A DNA stretch of 64,000 nucleotides from Pseudoalteromonas piscicida (GTDB lineage Bacteria; Pseudomonadota; Gammaproteobacteria; Enterobacterales; Alteromonadaceae), in the NCBI RefSeq assembly GCF_002744175.1, contig NZ_NKHF01000068.1, positions 51,885 to 115,884 on the forward strand, written 5' to 3'. Below are positions 1 to 8,697 of this stretch, one piece after another (the stretch's first letter is position 1; every line of letters starts with the position of its first letter). Below the pieces are notes generated by a model. That model searched no databases and was not told the DNA's origin. It saw only the letters and a list, made by a program, of their open reading frames with translations. A program made the position numbers and the translations under genes.

Positions 1-2248
1 TTCGTGTTCCACGTGAGTGAGTAAGCTCAATGCTTTTGCCTTTAAAGTTGTAGCTTACATGAATTGCTAACTCTGGCAGTGACCATGTTAACGGAAACTT
101 CTCGATAAACGGTTGCAACTCCCAAGCCTCTATTTCATTAAAACAGAGATCTTGTTCGTTAATAAGCTCAAGATCCTCATATGTTTCAATACCAAGATTC
201 ACAAGTTGATTGCTCAAAAAGGTATGCAGATCTGGCACAGATGCATCATGTCCATGAAACTGGTAATACAAAGCGCTGTAGTTAATCTCGGTTTCGATTT
301 GACTCGCCAAACCAGGGAAAAGAGTATCATTTTGGATAAGAAATACTAAGGCTTTAATAACATCTGTTGGGTGCTCAATGGGCGCGGTTTGGTGGCCTAA
401 TACTATGTCACTATAATGGCTAACAAACTCCCCCCAAAGTGCGTCGTTGTCTATGTAGGCTGAGTGCAATTGCTGTTTACCTAAACCAATGTCGAGTAAC
501 TGTTTCTTGGTTAGCATAGCGTTACACATGGCAAGAGTCTTAGCCTGCTTAGTGCCTCTTCCTGCTAGTGAGAAAGTGTCTAAAACTAATAATGCTTCTG
601 CATTTTCGGACACTCTAGTCTGGTTGGAAAGGAGCACTTCAGTGTGCCCGTTGTTAAAACCATTGCGGCGATTTTGCTTGCTGATGTATACCCAGTTAGG
701 CATTAATTTAGCTAATTCAAGGATCAGTTTTTCATGGTCATAACTTGCCGCATTTTCTAATGCAGGTAAGGCAAAGGTTTCACGTAACAACGCGCTAAAT
801 TGTCTTGCTTCTTGCAACGCTTCGGGTTCAATATTAATGAGATCTTCAGTACGTCCTCTAAGTACTGCGATAGCAATTTCTATATCGGAGCCATGTTTAA
901 ATTGATTATTGACTCTAGTAAGGCGCTCGACATCATTCGGCAGTTGATATACCCGAGCAGGCACAGACAATACCGAAACCAAATCAACCGCGGCTTGGCG
1001 AAGCGTATTAGAACTCATCTGATGAATGATATAGCCAAACTCGAAGTCTACCGGAAGCGGATATAAACGCGCACCAAGCTCGGTCGCAATGCCATGCTTA
1101 TCGATTGCTTCCAGTGCTAGTAGTTGCTGCTCTGCTATATCTAATGAGCGTTTTGGCAGTGGTTCGATAAAACTCAAAGACGAAATGCCTGTGGTTGCGC
1201 AGCCTGCTGCAAGTACCAACTCAGCCAATGACTCTCTTTGAATTTCAGGCGGAGTACTGGCTATTAACGGTGCGTATTGACCATACAACCGAATGCAAAT
1301 TCCCGCCTGTGTACGTCCTGCACGTCCCAAACGTTGCTTCGCTGAGTCTTTGCCTATGGCATCTAAGCCGAGCACTGTTTTACCAAGGCGCAAGTGGGTG
1401 CGACGCTCTAGCCCGGAGTCGATTACGCAAGTGACGTTGGGAATAGTAAGTGAAGTTTCTGCCACATTTGTTGCAAGAATAATACGACGGGTGTTTTGCA
1501 CCGTAAGCGCAATATATTGTGCCTCTGGGCTGCATCCACTATATAACCCTACAGCTATCACAGGTAAGGATTTTACCTTAGCTAGACAAGCTTGGATCTC
1601 AGCTTTACCTGGTAAAAAAACTAGAATGTCCCCTTGGCAATGCGTTAACGCATCTTGGCACGCACTAAAAACACGGCTATCCAGTTGCGCTTTATCGGGC
1701 ATAGCTCGTGGCTCTGAGGCATGAAAATACTCTGCAACAGGGTAGAGTGACCCTTCGGACTCTAACACTGGCGCGTTCAAATAAGCCGCCAACTTTTGAC
1801 TGTTTAGGGTTGCGGAAGTCACAATCAATTTGTGCGTTTGAGACTGTTTTAACAAAGCTAATAATAAGTCCATGTCCCAACGTCTTTCATGGAATTCATC
1901 TAGCATGACAACGCCAAAATCGGCAAGCTTATTGTCAAAAAACCACCTTAGTGCAACGCCAGGGGTGGCATAGATGACTTGCGAATCTGCTGAAAATTTG
2001 CCTTCAAATCGGATAGCAAACCCCACTTTTTCACCAAGTTGAGAATCACACTGTGCCGCGACATATTCAGCTAGGGAAGTACAGGCGATCCGTCTAGGTT
2101 CAACCACCAAAACTTTACCATGTTTGGTTGCCCAAAGTGGCAGCTGAGTTGACTTGCCAGAGCCTGTTGTAGCACATACAACAATCGCACTTTGTTCACT
2201 TAGCGTTTTAGTAAACTGAGGCTGTAAAGATTCAATAGGTAAAGACAT
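1..2248 (-). CDS. DEAH-box ATP-dependent RNA helicase, HrpB-like (3' end outside window)
   Basis: The reverse strand is open from an ATG at 2248 to the left edge, about 749 codons without a stop, so the C-terminus is missing. Visible motifs are a P-loop (TTGSGKST, about residue 30), a motif II of the form DEFHER, SAT in motif III (VTSATL) and QRLGRAGR in motif VI. The DEFH variant and the order of motifs fit the HrpA/HrpB superfamily 2 RNA helicases; the expected total length of about 800 residues and the DEFHER box favour HrpB. These enzymes unwind RNA using ATP; the cellular role of HrpB is poorly known. HrpA is much longer, so it is less likely. The gene is divergent from mtfA. I leave the symbol blank because the diagnostic C-terminal region is not in the window. 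Confidence 0.8.
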   Translation of the reverse strand, partial: MSLPIESLQPQFTKTLSEQSAIVVCATTGSGKSTQLPLWATKHGKVLVVEPRRIACTSLAEYVAAQCDSQLGEKVGFAIRFEGKFSADSQVIYATPGVALRWFFDNKLADFGVVMLDEFHERRWDMDLLLALLKQSQTHKLIVTSATLNSQKLAAYLNAPVLESEGSLYPVAEYFHASEPRAMPDKAQLDSRVFSACQDALTHCQGDILVFLPGKAEIQACLAKVKSLPVIAVGLYSGCSPEAQYIALTVQNTRRIILATNVAETSLTIPNVTCVIDSGLERRTHLRLGKTVLGLDAIGKDSAKQRLGRAGRTQAGICIRLYGQYAPLIASTPPEIQRESLAELVLAAGCATTGISSLSFIEPLPKRSLDIAEQQLLALEAIDKHGIATELGARLYPLPVDFEFGYIIHQMSSNTLRQAAVDLVSVLSVPARVYQLPNDVERLTRVNNQFKHGSDIEIAIAVLRGRTEDLINIEPEALQEARQFSALLRETFALPALENAASYDHEKLILELAKLMPNWVYISKQNRRNGFNNGHTEVLLSNQTRVSENAEALLVLDTFSLAGRGTKQAKTLAMCNAMLTKKQLLDIGLGKQQLHSAYIDNDALWGEFVSHYSDIVLGHQTAPIEHPTDVIKALVFLIQNDTLFPGLASQIETEINYSALYYQFHGHDASVPDLHTFLSNQLVNLGIETYEDLELINEQDLCFNEIEAWELQPFIEKFPLTWSLPELAIHVSYNFKGKSIELTHSRGTR

Positions 2249-2401
2249 AGCGGTTCATTTGCATTTTTTCGCCATAGTAACAAAGTTTGCTTGAAAAAGC
2301 GGGAGTCAGTACCAATTTATCTTTGCAGACTTATTCAACTTGAACTAGGAATAAGAAGTTATTATTTCTAGATTTAGGTTACTTTATAAAGGCCTACAGC
2401 C

Positions 2402-3232
2402 ATGATAGAAATAGCGCTAATTGTTGGCCTTATTCTATTTGTTTCCTTGTATTGGAACTGGGAAAAAATTCAAAGAGTACGGTGGCAAAGAAAATACCAA
2501 GATCAAAGTCTAAGTGCGCCAGACAAACAGGTGCTGCTAAAGTACATGCCCATCTATCGCAATATGACAGATGCAGACCGCGAACAGCTAGAAAAACATA
2601 TTATCTGGTTTCTTGGAGAAAAGCGCGTATTGGGTAGAGATGGGTTAAGGGTGTCACGAGCGATGAGTTTAATTATCGCAGCAGATGCTTGTTTACTGGT
2701 ACTGAAGCAAAGTTGGCCACTGTATCCCAACGTAAAAGAAATACTGCTATACCCCAGTAGCTATTACGCGCCACAGACCTCAAGAGACGGTGCAGGTTTG
2801 GTTAGCTTTCACCAGACAGTACGCCAAGGGGAGTCTTGGCCTGGAGGTACGTTAGTACTGAGTTGGCACGATGTGCTTGAGGGCAATCGATTACCTGAAG
2901 ATGGTCACAATTTGGTATTTCATGAATTCGCCCATCAACTTGACCAACAAACTGGTGCGACGAATGGAACTCCTACATTACCTATAGGAATGAGTTACCA
3001 AGAGTGGGGCAGGGTGCTATCAAAGGCTTACCAGCACTTAAAAATGCAGCTATCTTACAATATGCCTCATGCGATCCATTCATACGGTGCGACAAACGAA
3101 GCGGAGTTCTTTGCTGTGGTAACAGAAACATTTATTGAAAAACCGTATGAACTCAAACAGGAAAACCCAGAACTATACAATTTGCTGAAGGACTATTATC
3201 AGTTTGAGCCAAGAGATTGGCAGCGACATTAG
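2402..3232 (+). CDS. mtfA: MtfA-type zinc-dependent peptidase (M90 family)
   Basis: A 276-residue protein with a hydrophobic N-terminal segment (residues 3-18) and the zinc-metalloprotease signature HEFAH at about residues 174-178, in the context LVFHEFAHQLDQ, which is typical of the MtfA (DUF980) family. E. coli MtfA is 265 residues; it is an aminopeptidase that binds and inactivates the glucose repressor Mlc, which links it to control of the PTS glucose transporter. No mlc or PTS gene lies nearby, so the regulatory role is inferred from family only. The N-terminal segment suggests membrane anchoring, a feature of many marine homologues. The gene stands alone, divergent from the helicase, and ends just before a bidirectional terminator. 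Confidence 0.9.
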   Translation: MIEIALIVGLILFVSLYWNWEKIQRVRWQRKYQDQSLSAPDKQVLLKYMPIYRNMTDADREQLEKHIIWFLGEKRVLGRDGLRVSRAMSLIIAADACLLVLKQSWPLYPNVKEILLYPSSYYAPQTSRDGAGLVSFHQTVRQGESWPGGTLVLSWHDVLEGNRLPEDGHNLVFHEFAHQLDQQTGATNGTPTLPIGMSYQEWGRVLSKAYQHLKMQLSYNMPHAIHSYGATNEAEFFAVVTETFIEKPYELKQENPELYNLLKDYYQFEPRDWQRH

Positions 3233-3251
3233 CAGCAAATATGAAATAAAA

Positions 3252-3276
3252 AAACCGCTCAGTAGAGCGGTTTTTC
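3252..3276. terminator. bidirectional intrinsic terminator between mtfA and deaD
   Basis: The stem AAACCGCTC (3252-3260) and GAGCGGTTT (3265-3273) enclose the loop AGTA. A T-run follows on the plus strand and an A-run precedes it, so it can stop both mtfA and the convergent deaD transcript. Confidence 0.85.
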
Positions 3277-3289
3277 TTAAGAGGTTCGA

Positions 3290-5101
3290 TTAAGAAAAGC
3301 TTATTTCTTTTCTTTCGCGACGGTCTCTTCTTTGACCTTCAGAGCGGCGCTTATCACCACCACCACGAGGATCTTTGAAGCTACGCTTGCGATCTCTTGA
3401 TTCTTCACCTCGGCCTTGGCCTTGATCGGCTGGGTGCGTGCTCTTAGTCATATTCATAGGGCGCTGACAAATGTGTACGCTCTTGAAGTGGCTAAGTACA
3501 TCAGCTGGCATGTTCTGTGGTAACTGTACCGTGCTGTGCTCGTTGAACAGACGAATCTCACCGATGAACTTGCTTGAGATGTCCGCTTCGTTTGCGATAG
3601 CACCTACGATGTTCTTAACTTGAACACCATGCTCACGACCCACTTCAATACGGTAAGTATCCATAGGGCCTGCTGCGCGGTCACGGCTACGAGGTTTGCG
3701 TTCACCACGCTCACCACGGTTGCCATCTCTATCGCGGCGATCGCCACGACGGTCGTCACGCTCTCTACGTTCACGCTGCTGAATTTGAATTTCTTCAACT
3801 TTCAACGGTGTTTGTTTCTGTGCAAGACACAATAGCGCTGCGGCAAGGTCTTCTTGGCTCAGCTCTAGCTTTTGTGCAAGGCCAGATGCCACTTTTGAGA
3901 AAAACTCAATGTCTTTGTGTTCAAGCGCTGTAGAGATCTTAGTCTCTAATGCACCAATACGCTTTTCTTCAACTACTTTCGCACTTGGTAATTCTACCTG
4001 TGCGATATCAGAGCGCGTATGACGCATGATGTTCTTAAGTAAATAACGCTCGTTGTTCTTCACGAACAAGATTGCTTTACCTTGACGACCAGCACGGCCT
4101 GTACGACCAATACGGTGAACATAAGCTTCACAGTCTTGTGGGATATCGTAGTTAACAACAAGGCTTAGACGCTCTACGTCTAGACCACGTGCTGCAACGT
4201 CGGTTGCGATAACGATATCTAGTAAGCCGCTCTTAAGTCGGTCTACTGTGCGCTCACGCGCTTGTTGGTTCATGTCGCCGTTAAGCGGTGCAGCTGAAAA
4301 GCCTTCACGCTCAAGTAGCTCAGCAAGTTGAACCGTATCGTTACGTGTACGTACAAACACGATAGCGCCATCGTAATCTTCCGCTTCTAAGAAACGTACG
4401 ATCGCTTTGTTTTTGTGTGCCGTTGCACGCCAGTAAACTTGCTCGATCGTTGATACTGTAGAGTTACGCGGCGTGATTTTAACTTGCTCAGCGTTATCTA
4501 AATATTTATTACAGATTGACTGGATCTGCTTAGGCATAGTTGCAGAGAACAAACAAGTTTGCTTCTCTTCAGGGGTTTTTTCCATGATGCTTTCAACATC
4601 ATCGATAAAGCCCATGCGTAGCATTTCATCTGCTTCATCAAGTACAAGAGCATTTAGACCTGACAGGTCAATCGTCTTGCGGTTGATATGGTCAATTAAA
4701 CGACCTGGTGTTGCCACAATAATTTGGGCACCACGGCGTAGAGCACTCAGCTGAATGCCATAGCTTTGACCACCATAAAGCGCTAACACTTCAACGCCTT
4801 TGGTATATTTAGCATATTGCTGGAATGCTTCAGCAACTTGAATAGCTAGCTCACGCGTTGGCGTAAGCACAAGGATCTGTGGTTGTTTAACGGATGCGTC
4901 TATTTGGTTTAACAATGGCAGTGCAAATGCTGCCGTTTTACCTGTACCCGTCTGCGCTAGTCCCAGTACGTCTTTTCTTTCTAGCAATAACGGTATACAT
5001 TGAGCTTGGATCTCAGAAGGTGTTTTATATCCTTGCTCTTCGACTGCTTTTAAAATTGCAGGTGAAAGGTCTAAAGATTCAAACGTAACTGGTTCTGACA
5101 T
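3290..5101 (-). CDS. deaD: DEAD-box RNA helicase DeaD/CsdA
   Basis: A 603-residue DEAD-box helicase with all canonical motifs: Q motif near residue 28, AQTGTGKT (49-56), PTRELA (81-86), DEAD (155-158), SAT (186-188) and HRIGRTGR. It continues into a DbpA/CsdA-like RNA-binding domain (about 480-550, containing GREHGV and VGAIAN) flanked by arginine-, aspartate- and glycine-rich tracts. This architecture and length match DeaD/CsdA, which unwinds RNA in ribosome assembly, mRNA decay and translation at low temperature. The RNA-binding domain and basic tail distinguish it from RhlE and RhlB. The leader carries a hairpin over the ribosome-binding site (see 5106-5131). It is likely monocistronic, with a terminator at 3252-3276. 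Confidence 0.95.
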   Translation of the reverse strand: MSEPVTFESLDLSPAILKAVEEQGYKTPSEIQAQCIPLLLERKDVLGLAQTGTGKTAAFALPLLNQIDASVKQPQILVLTPTRELAIQVAEAFQQYAKYTKGVEVLALYGGQSYGIQLSALRRGAQIIVATPGRLIDHINRKTIDLSGLNALVLDEADEMLRMGFIDDVESIMEKTPEEKQTCLFSATMPKQIQSICNKYLDNAEQVKITPRNSTVSTIEQVYWRATAHKNKAIVRFLEAEDYDGAIVFVRTRNDTVQLAELLEREGFSAAPLNGDMNQQARERTVDRLKSGLLDIVIATDVAARGLDVERLSLVVNYDIPQDCEAYVHRIGRTGRAGRQGKAILFVKNNERYLLKNIMRHTRSDIAQVELPSAKVVEEKRIGALETKISTALEHKDIEFFSKVASGLAQKLELSQEDLAAALLCLAQKQTPLKVEEIQIQQRERRERDDRRGDRRDRDGNRGERGERKPRSRDRAAGPMDTYRIEVGREHGVQVKNIVGAIANEADISSKFIGEIRLFNEHSTVQLPQNMPADVLSHFKSVHICQRPMNMTKSTHPADQGQGRGEESRDRKRSFKDPRGGGDKRRSEGQRRDRRERKEISFS

Positions 5102-5105
5102 TAAT

Positions 5106-5131
5106 GCGCCTCAACTATTTTAAAGAGGCGC
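5106..5131 (-). promoter_or_regulatory. leader hairpin burying the deaD ribosome-binding site
   Basis: In the mRNA the 7-bp stem GCGCCTC/GAGGCGC with a 12-nt AU-rich loop ends four bases before the ATG. Its 3' arm contains GAGG, spaced seven bases from the start codon, which is the only good Shine-Dalgarno sequence. A possible -10 box (TACAAT on the minus strand, about 5136-5141) would put the hairpin at the very 5' end of the transcript. Structure is seen; regulation is inferred. Confidence 0.55.
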
Positions 5132-5231
5132 GAATTGTACAGGAAAGATAAAACAAAAGCTTGCATAAATTCACACTATTTTATATGTGCCTGATATTGG
5201 TTAAAATTTAATCTGCTTGAGTTTAGGAAAT

Positions 5232-5495
5232 TTACTGATATAGGCCTAAGTTAGCTTTTGCATAGGCTTCAAATTCGGTAAAGCCGCCGATATGATCTTG
5301 GTCGATAAAAATCTGAGGTACAGTAGGGCAAGGCTTGCCTGCTGATTTTTCAAGATCCGCTTTGCTCACACCTTCCTTAATAATGTCGACATAACGAAAA
5401 TTAAAATCATCGCGTTCTTGTGTTAATCGCTCGGCAACTTCTTTAGCACGAACACAAAATGGACACCCCTCACGGCCAAAAATTACAGTAAACAT
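5232..5495 (-). CDS. grxA: glutaredoxin 1 (GrxA)
   Basis: An 87-residue glutaredoxin with the dithiol active site CPFC at residues 11-14, the cis-proline segment TVPQIF and the GG of HIGGF in the glutathione-binding region. Length and sequence closely follow E. coli GrxA (85 residues), a cytosolic glutathione-dependent disulfide reductase that reduces ribonucleotide reductase and PAPS reductase. CPFC replaces the CPYC of E. coli, a common conservative variant. The gene is monocistronic, 130 bases upstream of deaD and in the same orientation; a purine-rich stretch (AGAGGAGAAAG) precedes the ATG. No OxyR site was recognised. Confidence 0.93.
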   Translation of the reverse strand: MFTVIFGREGCPFCVRAKEVAERLTQERDDFNFRYVDIIKEGVSKADLEKSAGKPCPTVPQIFIDQDHIGGFTEFEAYAKANLGLYQ

Positions 5496-5587
5496 ATGCT
5501 TTCTCCTCTAAGTGAATGATTCTAGTATAGAGGAAACAAACTGAAGGTAAATCGTATTAAAGTGATAAAGCTAATCTAAAAAAACGA

Positions 5588-5866
5588 TTAGCTCCGATAG
5601 ACAGTTTTAATCAGGTGAAAACCAAACTTAGTTTTTATAGGGCCGTGTACTTCAAATAATGGTTTTTTGAATACTACATCGTCAAAGGCTTTAACCATGT
5701 CTCCTTTGTTGAATTCACCCAGATCACCACCGCGCTTTTTCGATGGGCAAAGAGAATACTGCTTTGCTAATTTGCCAAAATCGGCTCCTTTGGCAAGCTT
5801 GGCTTTTATAGCTAAACACTCTTTTTCGGTTTTTACTAGAATGTGGTAGGCGCACGCTTTAGGCAT
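5588..5866 (-). CDS. ppiC: parvulin-type peptidyl-prolyl isomerase PpiC
   Basis: A 92-residue single-domain parvulin. It starts with the family signature AYHILVKTE and contains GADFGKLAKQYS, KRGGDLGEF and the C-terminal FGFHLIKT, matching E. coli PpiC (93 residues) along its full length. It catalyses cis-trans isomerisation of peptidyl-proline bonds in the cytoplasm and has no signal peptide or chaperone domain, which separates it from SurA and PpiD. It lies between grxA and a TonB-dependent receptor in the same orientation, but the gaps make shared transcription uncertain. Confidence 0.94.
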   Translation of the reverse strand: MPKACAYHILVKTEKECLAIKAKLAKGADFGKLAKQYSLCPSKKRGGDLGEFNKGDMVKAFDDVVFKKPLFEVHGPIKTKFGFHLIKTVYRS

Positions 5867-5926
5867 GAATAAACTCTCATTACAAAAATAAAAGCGATCA
5901 TGCAGAGCTTATGCGCCTATGGCAAG

Positions 5927-7990
5927 TTAAAATGTTACGCTAAAGCCAATAGAAGGGCGCATTTCAAAGTCGTCGCTTTCTTCTTCTATATATAAGTCAT
6001 TGACTGACTTAACTCTATCATAATCAAGATCGACGTAGGCGGTGTTATCTTGGCCATATGCATTCATCAACTCCAAGATGAGTTTGCCATCTAGGCCAAA
6101 TAGCGTTGTTTTACGTTCAAAGCGAATATCTAGTCGGTGATAGGTATCAAAGCGTTCAGAGAATGGGTCACCGTATACTGGTAAATATCGGTCCGCAAAG
6201 TCAGGATTTTCTTTTACGCCAACAATAGGAGTATAAGCTTGGCCGCTACGAGCGGTAAAATTAAAGCCTCCAGACCATTTTTCACCAAATTCATAATGGA
6301 ATACAGCGTTAAGAATAAAAGGTGTATCGGCATAGTAATCGCGTGTGATACCAGTGACTTCATCTTCACGTTCACTCTTGGCAAGACTAAGGGCAACCCA
6401 ACCGTACCAGTCATCGGTTTTGTTTTTATTAACAATAAAGTCAACACCGTAAGCAGTACCCGAAGTACCATTGATATAATTTACACCCGATAGCGGAGCA
6501 CTTTTAGGAAGGTCATCCATGGTTTTATAATAGCTCTCAATAGAGTATGACCATTCATTTTGAAGCTCTTGTTTAAATCCAAGGGTATAATGTGTGGAGC
6601 GCTGTGCTTCAAGCTCGGGGTTACCGATCACCGGTAAAATGTAACCTAGGTCCTGAATTCGGCTGTAGGTTCCTGCTTTGGCCGAGATAGTGGTGTTGTT
6701 ATCAAAGAAGTAATTGAGCGCAACGCGGGGATGAACAATCGTTTCATCACTGTAGTCGTAGTATTCACCAACCAGTCCTAATTCGCTTTGCCATTTAGGC
6801 GAAAACTGCCAAACATGGTTCACACCAATAAAGGCTGAGTCAGTACCAGCGCTTGAACGGCCCTTAATTCTTTCGCCCTTAGTTAAGTCACAGTCTGGAT
6901 CGAACTCAGTACAGATGTAATTAAAGGCGTCATATCGATAAGTGGACTTTTTGTCATAATAACCAGCGTCAGCAATTAACCGTTGCGCTTTGTTTAGCTT
7001 ATAGCTGGCACGTATTTTATAGCTGAGCTGTTCTTCTTCAAAGTTTTCAAAGTAACCATCAGACAACGTTGCACGCTGGCCATAGCGCATGGTGGCTTGA
7101 TGATTGAGATAACCCACACCGGCACGAATGTGTAAATCTTTTGCGTAATGATCCCACAATATGTTTTGGCTGCTAAACTTACGAATATAGCGGGCATCGC
7201 CCTGATATTCTGGAGTTTTAAGCGCAAGATCAGAAGTGCCAGAAAATCCAGCTGCGACGGAATCTTCTGCGCCATTGATATTTATCGTCAGAGCGTTATT
7301 TGCATCAATATCCCAAAGCCACTTGGCTTGGTAATCGTGATCATCCGGTGGATCGTTGATGAACACTCCCGTTGGTTCCCCATCTTCGTCTTCAATTTCT
7401 TCACCATCACTGAAAAAAAGCGGTAAGGTGCTCTTGCGTGCAGAAAGATAAAAAGCGGTGTTTTCTGTTGCTTGACCCTCAACAAACACACCTGCGTTAA
7501 ACATAGTAAGGTCGACTGTGGTGGCAATGTCTTGATATTTGGGGTTACGTAATGTGACATCAAAAACTGCACCTGTAGCATTGCTATAACTTGTACCAAA
7601 GCCTGCGGAGTTTAACTGAAAGTCCTGAATGGTATTGCGGTTGAAGATAGAGCTGCCAAAGTCATGGAAGATATATCCGGCAGGCATAAAATCTACTTCG
7701 AAGATATTGTCATCAGGCGAAGAACCCCGCACGGCTGGCGCACCCATTGAACCGCCAGCGGCAACGACACCTGGCAAGGCAAAAGCTGCCCTCAGTGGGT
7801 CGCCCATCGCCCCCGGCATGTCTACGAGCTTTTGCGCGTCTTCAGTTATCTCGGAAATGACAGAGCTACGTTTGTAGATAACTTCTATATGTTCAATATC
7901 TTTCTCGTTTGCTAGTACGTGAGTGGTAACTGTACCGCAGAGTACAAGCAATGCGAACTTGCTCAGTGTAAATTGGGGAGCGTGGTGCAT
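5927..7990 (-). CDS. TonB-dependent outer-membrane receptor
   Basis: A protein of 687 residues with a signal peptide ending near the LANEKD segment, a TonB-box-like IEHIEVI stretch, a plug domain (containing PAVRGSSPDDN) and a long beta-strand-rich barrel ending in an aromatic residue (SIGFSVTF). I chose the ATG at 7990 because AGGA lies eight bases upstream; the in-frame ATG at 8008 would add six residues and has no properly spaced site. The family imports scarce ligands such as iron chelates, vitamins or glycans by TonB-driven transport. The ligand cannot be read from the sequence. No Fur box was seen upstream. The neighbouring thioredoxin-like gene, read in the same direction, gives no substrate clue. 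Confidence 0.85.
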   Translation of the reverse strand: MHHAPQFTLSKFALLVLCGTVTTHVLANEKDIEHIEVIYKRSSVISEITEDAQKLVDMPGAMGDPLRAAFALPGVVAAGGSMGAPAVRGSSPDDNIFEVDFMPAGYIFHDFGSSIFNRNTIQDFQLNSAGFGTSYSNATGAVFDVTLRNPKYQDIATTVDLTMFNAGVFVEGQATENTAFYLSARKSTLPLFFSDGEEIEDEDGEPTGVFINDPPDDHDYQAKWLWDIDANNALTININGAEDSVAAGFSGTSDLALKTPEYQGDARYIRKFSSQNILWDHYAKDLHIRAGVGYLNHQATMRYGQRATLSDGYFENFEEEQLSYKIRASYKLNKAQRLIADAGYYDKKSTYRYDAFNYICTEFDPDCDLTKGERIKGRSSAGTDSAFIGVNHVWQFSPKWQSELGLVGEYYDYSDETIVHPRVALNYFFDNNTTISAKAGTYSRIQDLGYILPVIGNPELEAQRSTHYTLGFKQELQNEWSYSIESYYKTMDDLPKSAPLSGVNYINGTSGTAYGVDFIVNKNKTDDWYGWVALSLAKSEREDEVTGITRDYYADTPFILNAVFHYEFGEKWSGGFNFTARSGQAYTPIVGVKENPDFADRYLPVYGDPFSERFDTYHRLDIRFERKTTLFGLDGKLILELMNAYGQDNTAYVDLDYDRVKSVNDLYIEEESDDFEMRPSIGFSVTF

Positions 7991-8098
7991 GGTCGGTTTC
8001 CTATTCATCCTTTATTCAGATGTGCGCTAGCCTATAGGAAATAGGTGTTGATTAATTTCAGAGAGTTGTAAATAACTGTAAGCTTTTTCGGGACTTTT

Positions 8099-8602
8099 TT
8101 ACAATCTGGCTCTTAAGCCAACCTCTGTTGAGTAACCCATTGAGCGTCCCGTGATGGTAAAGTTCTCATCGAGCACGTAATAGGTTGGGTAAGCTTTAAC
8201 TTTGTATGCTTGAGCGATGCTTTTATTACCGAGCAAGACAGGCATGGTTAATTGTAGCGAGTTGGCAAACTCCGATACAGCTTCACTTGAGTCATAATCT
8301 AACGCGATGGCAACTGCGTTAACTTTACCTTGTTGGTGTAGTTTATCTATGTTTGGCATGCTTAACTTACAAACGCTGCACCAAGGCGCAAAAAAATAAA
8401 CCACACTTTGTTGTCCTCTGAGTTGAATGGAAGAATAGGTTTGATTGGAGTCTAAGATTGGTAAGTGAAATGATGGCGCTACTTGATCCTGTGAATCCGA
8501 AAGCATATTTCGCTCTTGAAAGGCCGACACTACAAAAAACACTAGCGCAATGATGGCGACTTGGCCGATAAATTTGAGCATAAAAACAGGTCCATGATGC
8601 AC
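8099..8602 (-). CDS. membrane-anchored thioredoxin-like (TlpA/ResA-type) protein
   Basis: A 167-residue protein with one N-terminal hydrophobic helix (about residues 11-25) and a periplasmic thioredoxin fold. The active site is WCSVC (CxxC) and the cis-proline loop is YPTYYV. The TlpA/ResA family reduces disulfides in the periplasm, for example in cytochrome c or other exported proteins. An alternative ATG at 8581 would trim seven residues and place the membrane helix at the extreme N-terminus. It lies in the same orientation as the TonB receptor downstream and the acyltransferase upstream, separated from the latter by a terminator-like hairpin. The partner protein is not evident. Confidence 0.8.
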   Translation of the reverse strand: MHHGPVFMLKFIGQVAIIALVFFVVSAFQERNMLSDSQDQVAPSFHLPILDSNQTYSSIQLRGQQSVVYFFAPWCSVCKLSMPNIDKLHQQGKVNAVAIALDYDSSEAVSEFANSLQLTMPVLLGNKSIAQAYKVKAYPTYYVLDENFTITGRSMGYSTEVGLRARL

Positions 8603-8645
8603 TTTAGTTGATTAACGAATTATTTATCCCGAGTTTGGGTTAAAT

Positions 8646-8675
8646 AATAAAGACCGCAGTGTAGCGATCTTTATT
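8646..8675 (-). terminator. probable terminator of the OlsF-like gene
   Basis: AATAAAGACCGC (8646-8657) and GCGATCTTTATT (8664-8675) form a near-perfect stem with one mismatch, 23 bases beyond the stop codon at 8698. On the minus strand the U-rich arm and AUUU follow the GC core. Confidence 0.6.
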
Positions 8676-8697
8676 GCAATGGATCAATGCTTTTGTG

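Noticed and set aside
1293..1724. 143-residue forward-strand ORF at the left end
   Set aside because: It runs antisense to a long helicase reading frame with all conserved motifs, so it is a shadow.
2306..2365. Possible further copy of the palindromic repeat near 2310
   Set aside because: TACCAATTTATC resembles one end only, and the second end is not recognisable.
3604..3835. Overlapping ORFs in the 3' part of deaD
   Set aside because: They lie in the arginine-rich tail of deaD, where biased codons open other frames.
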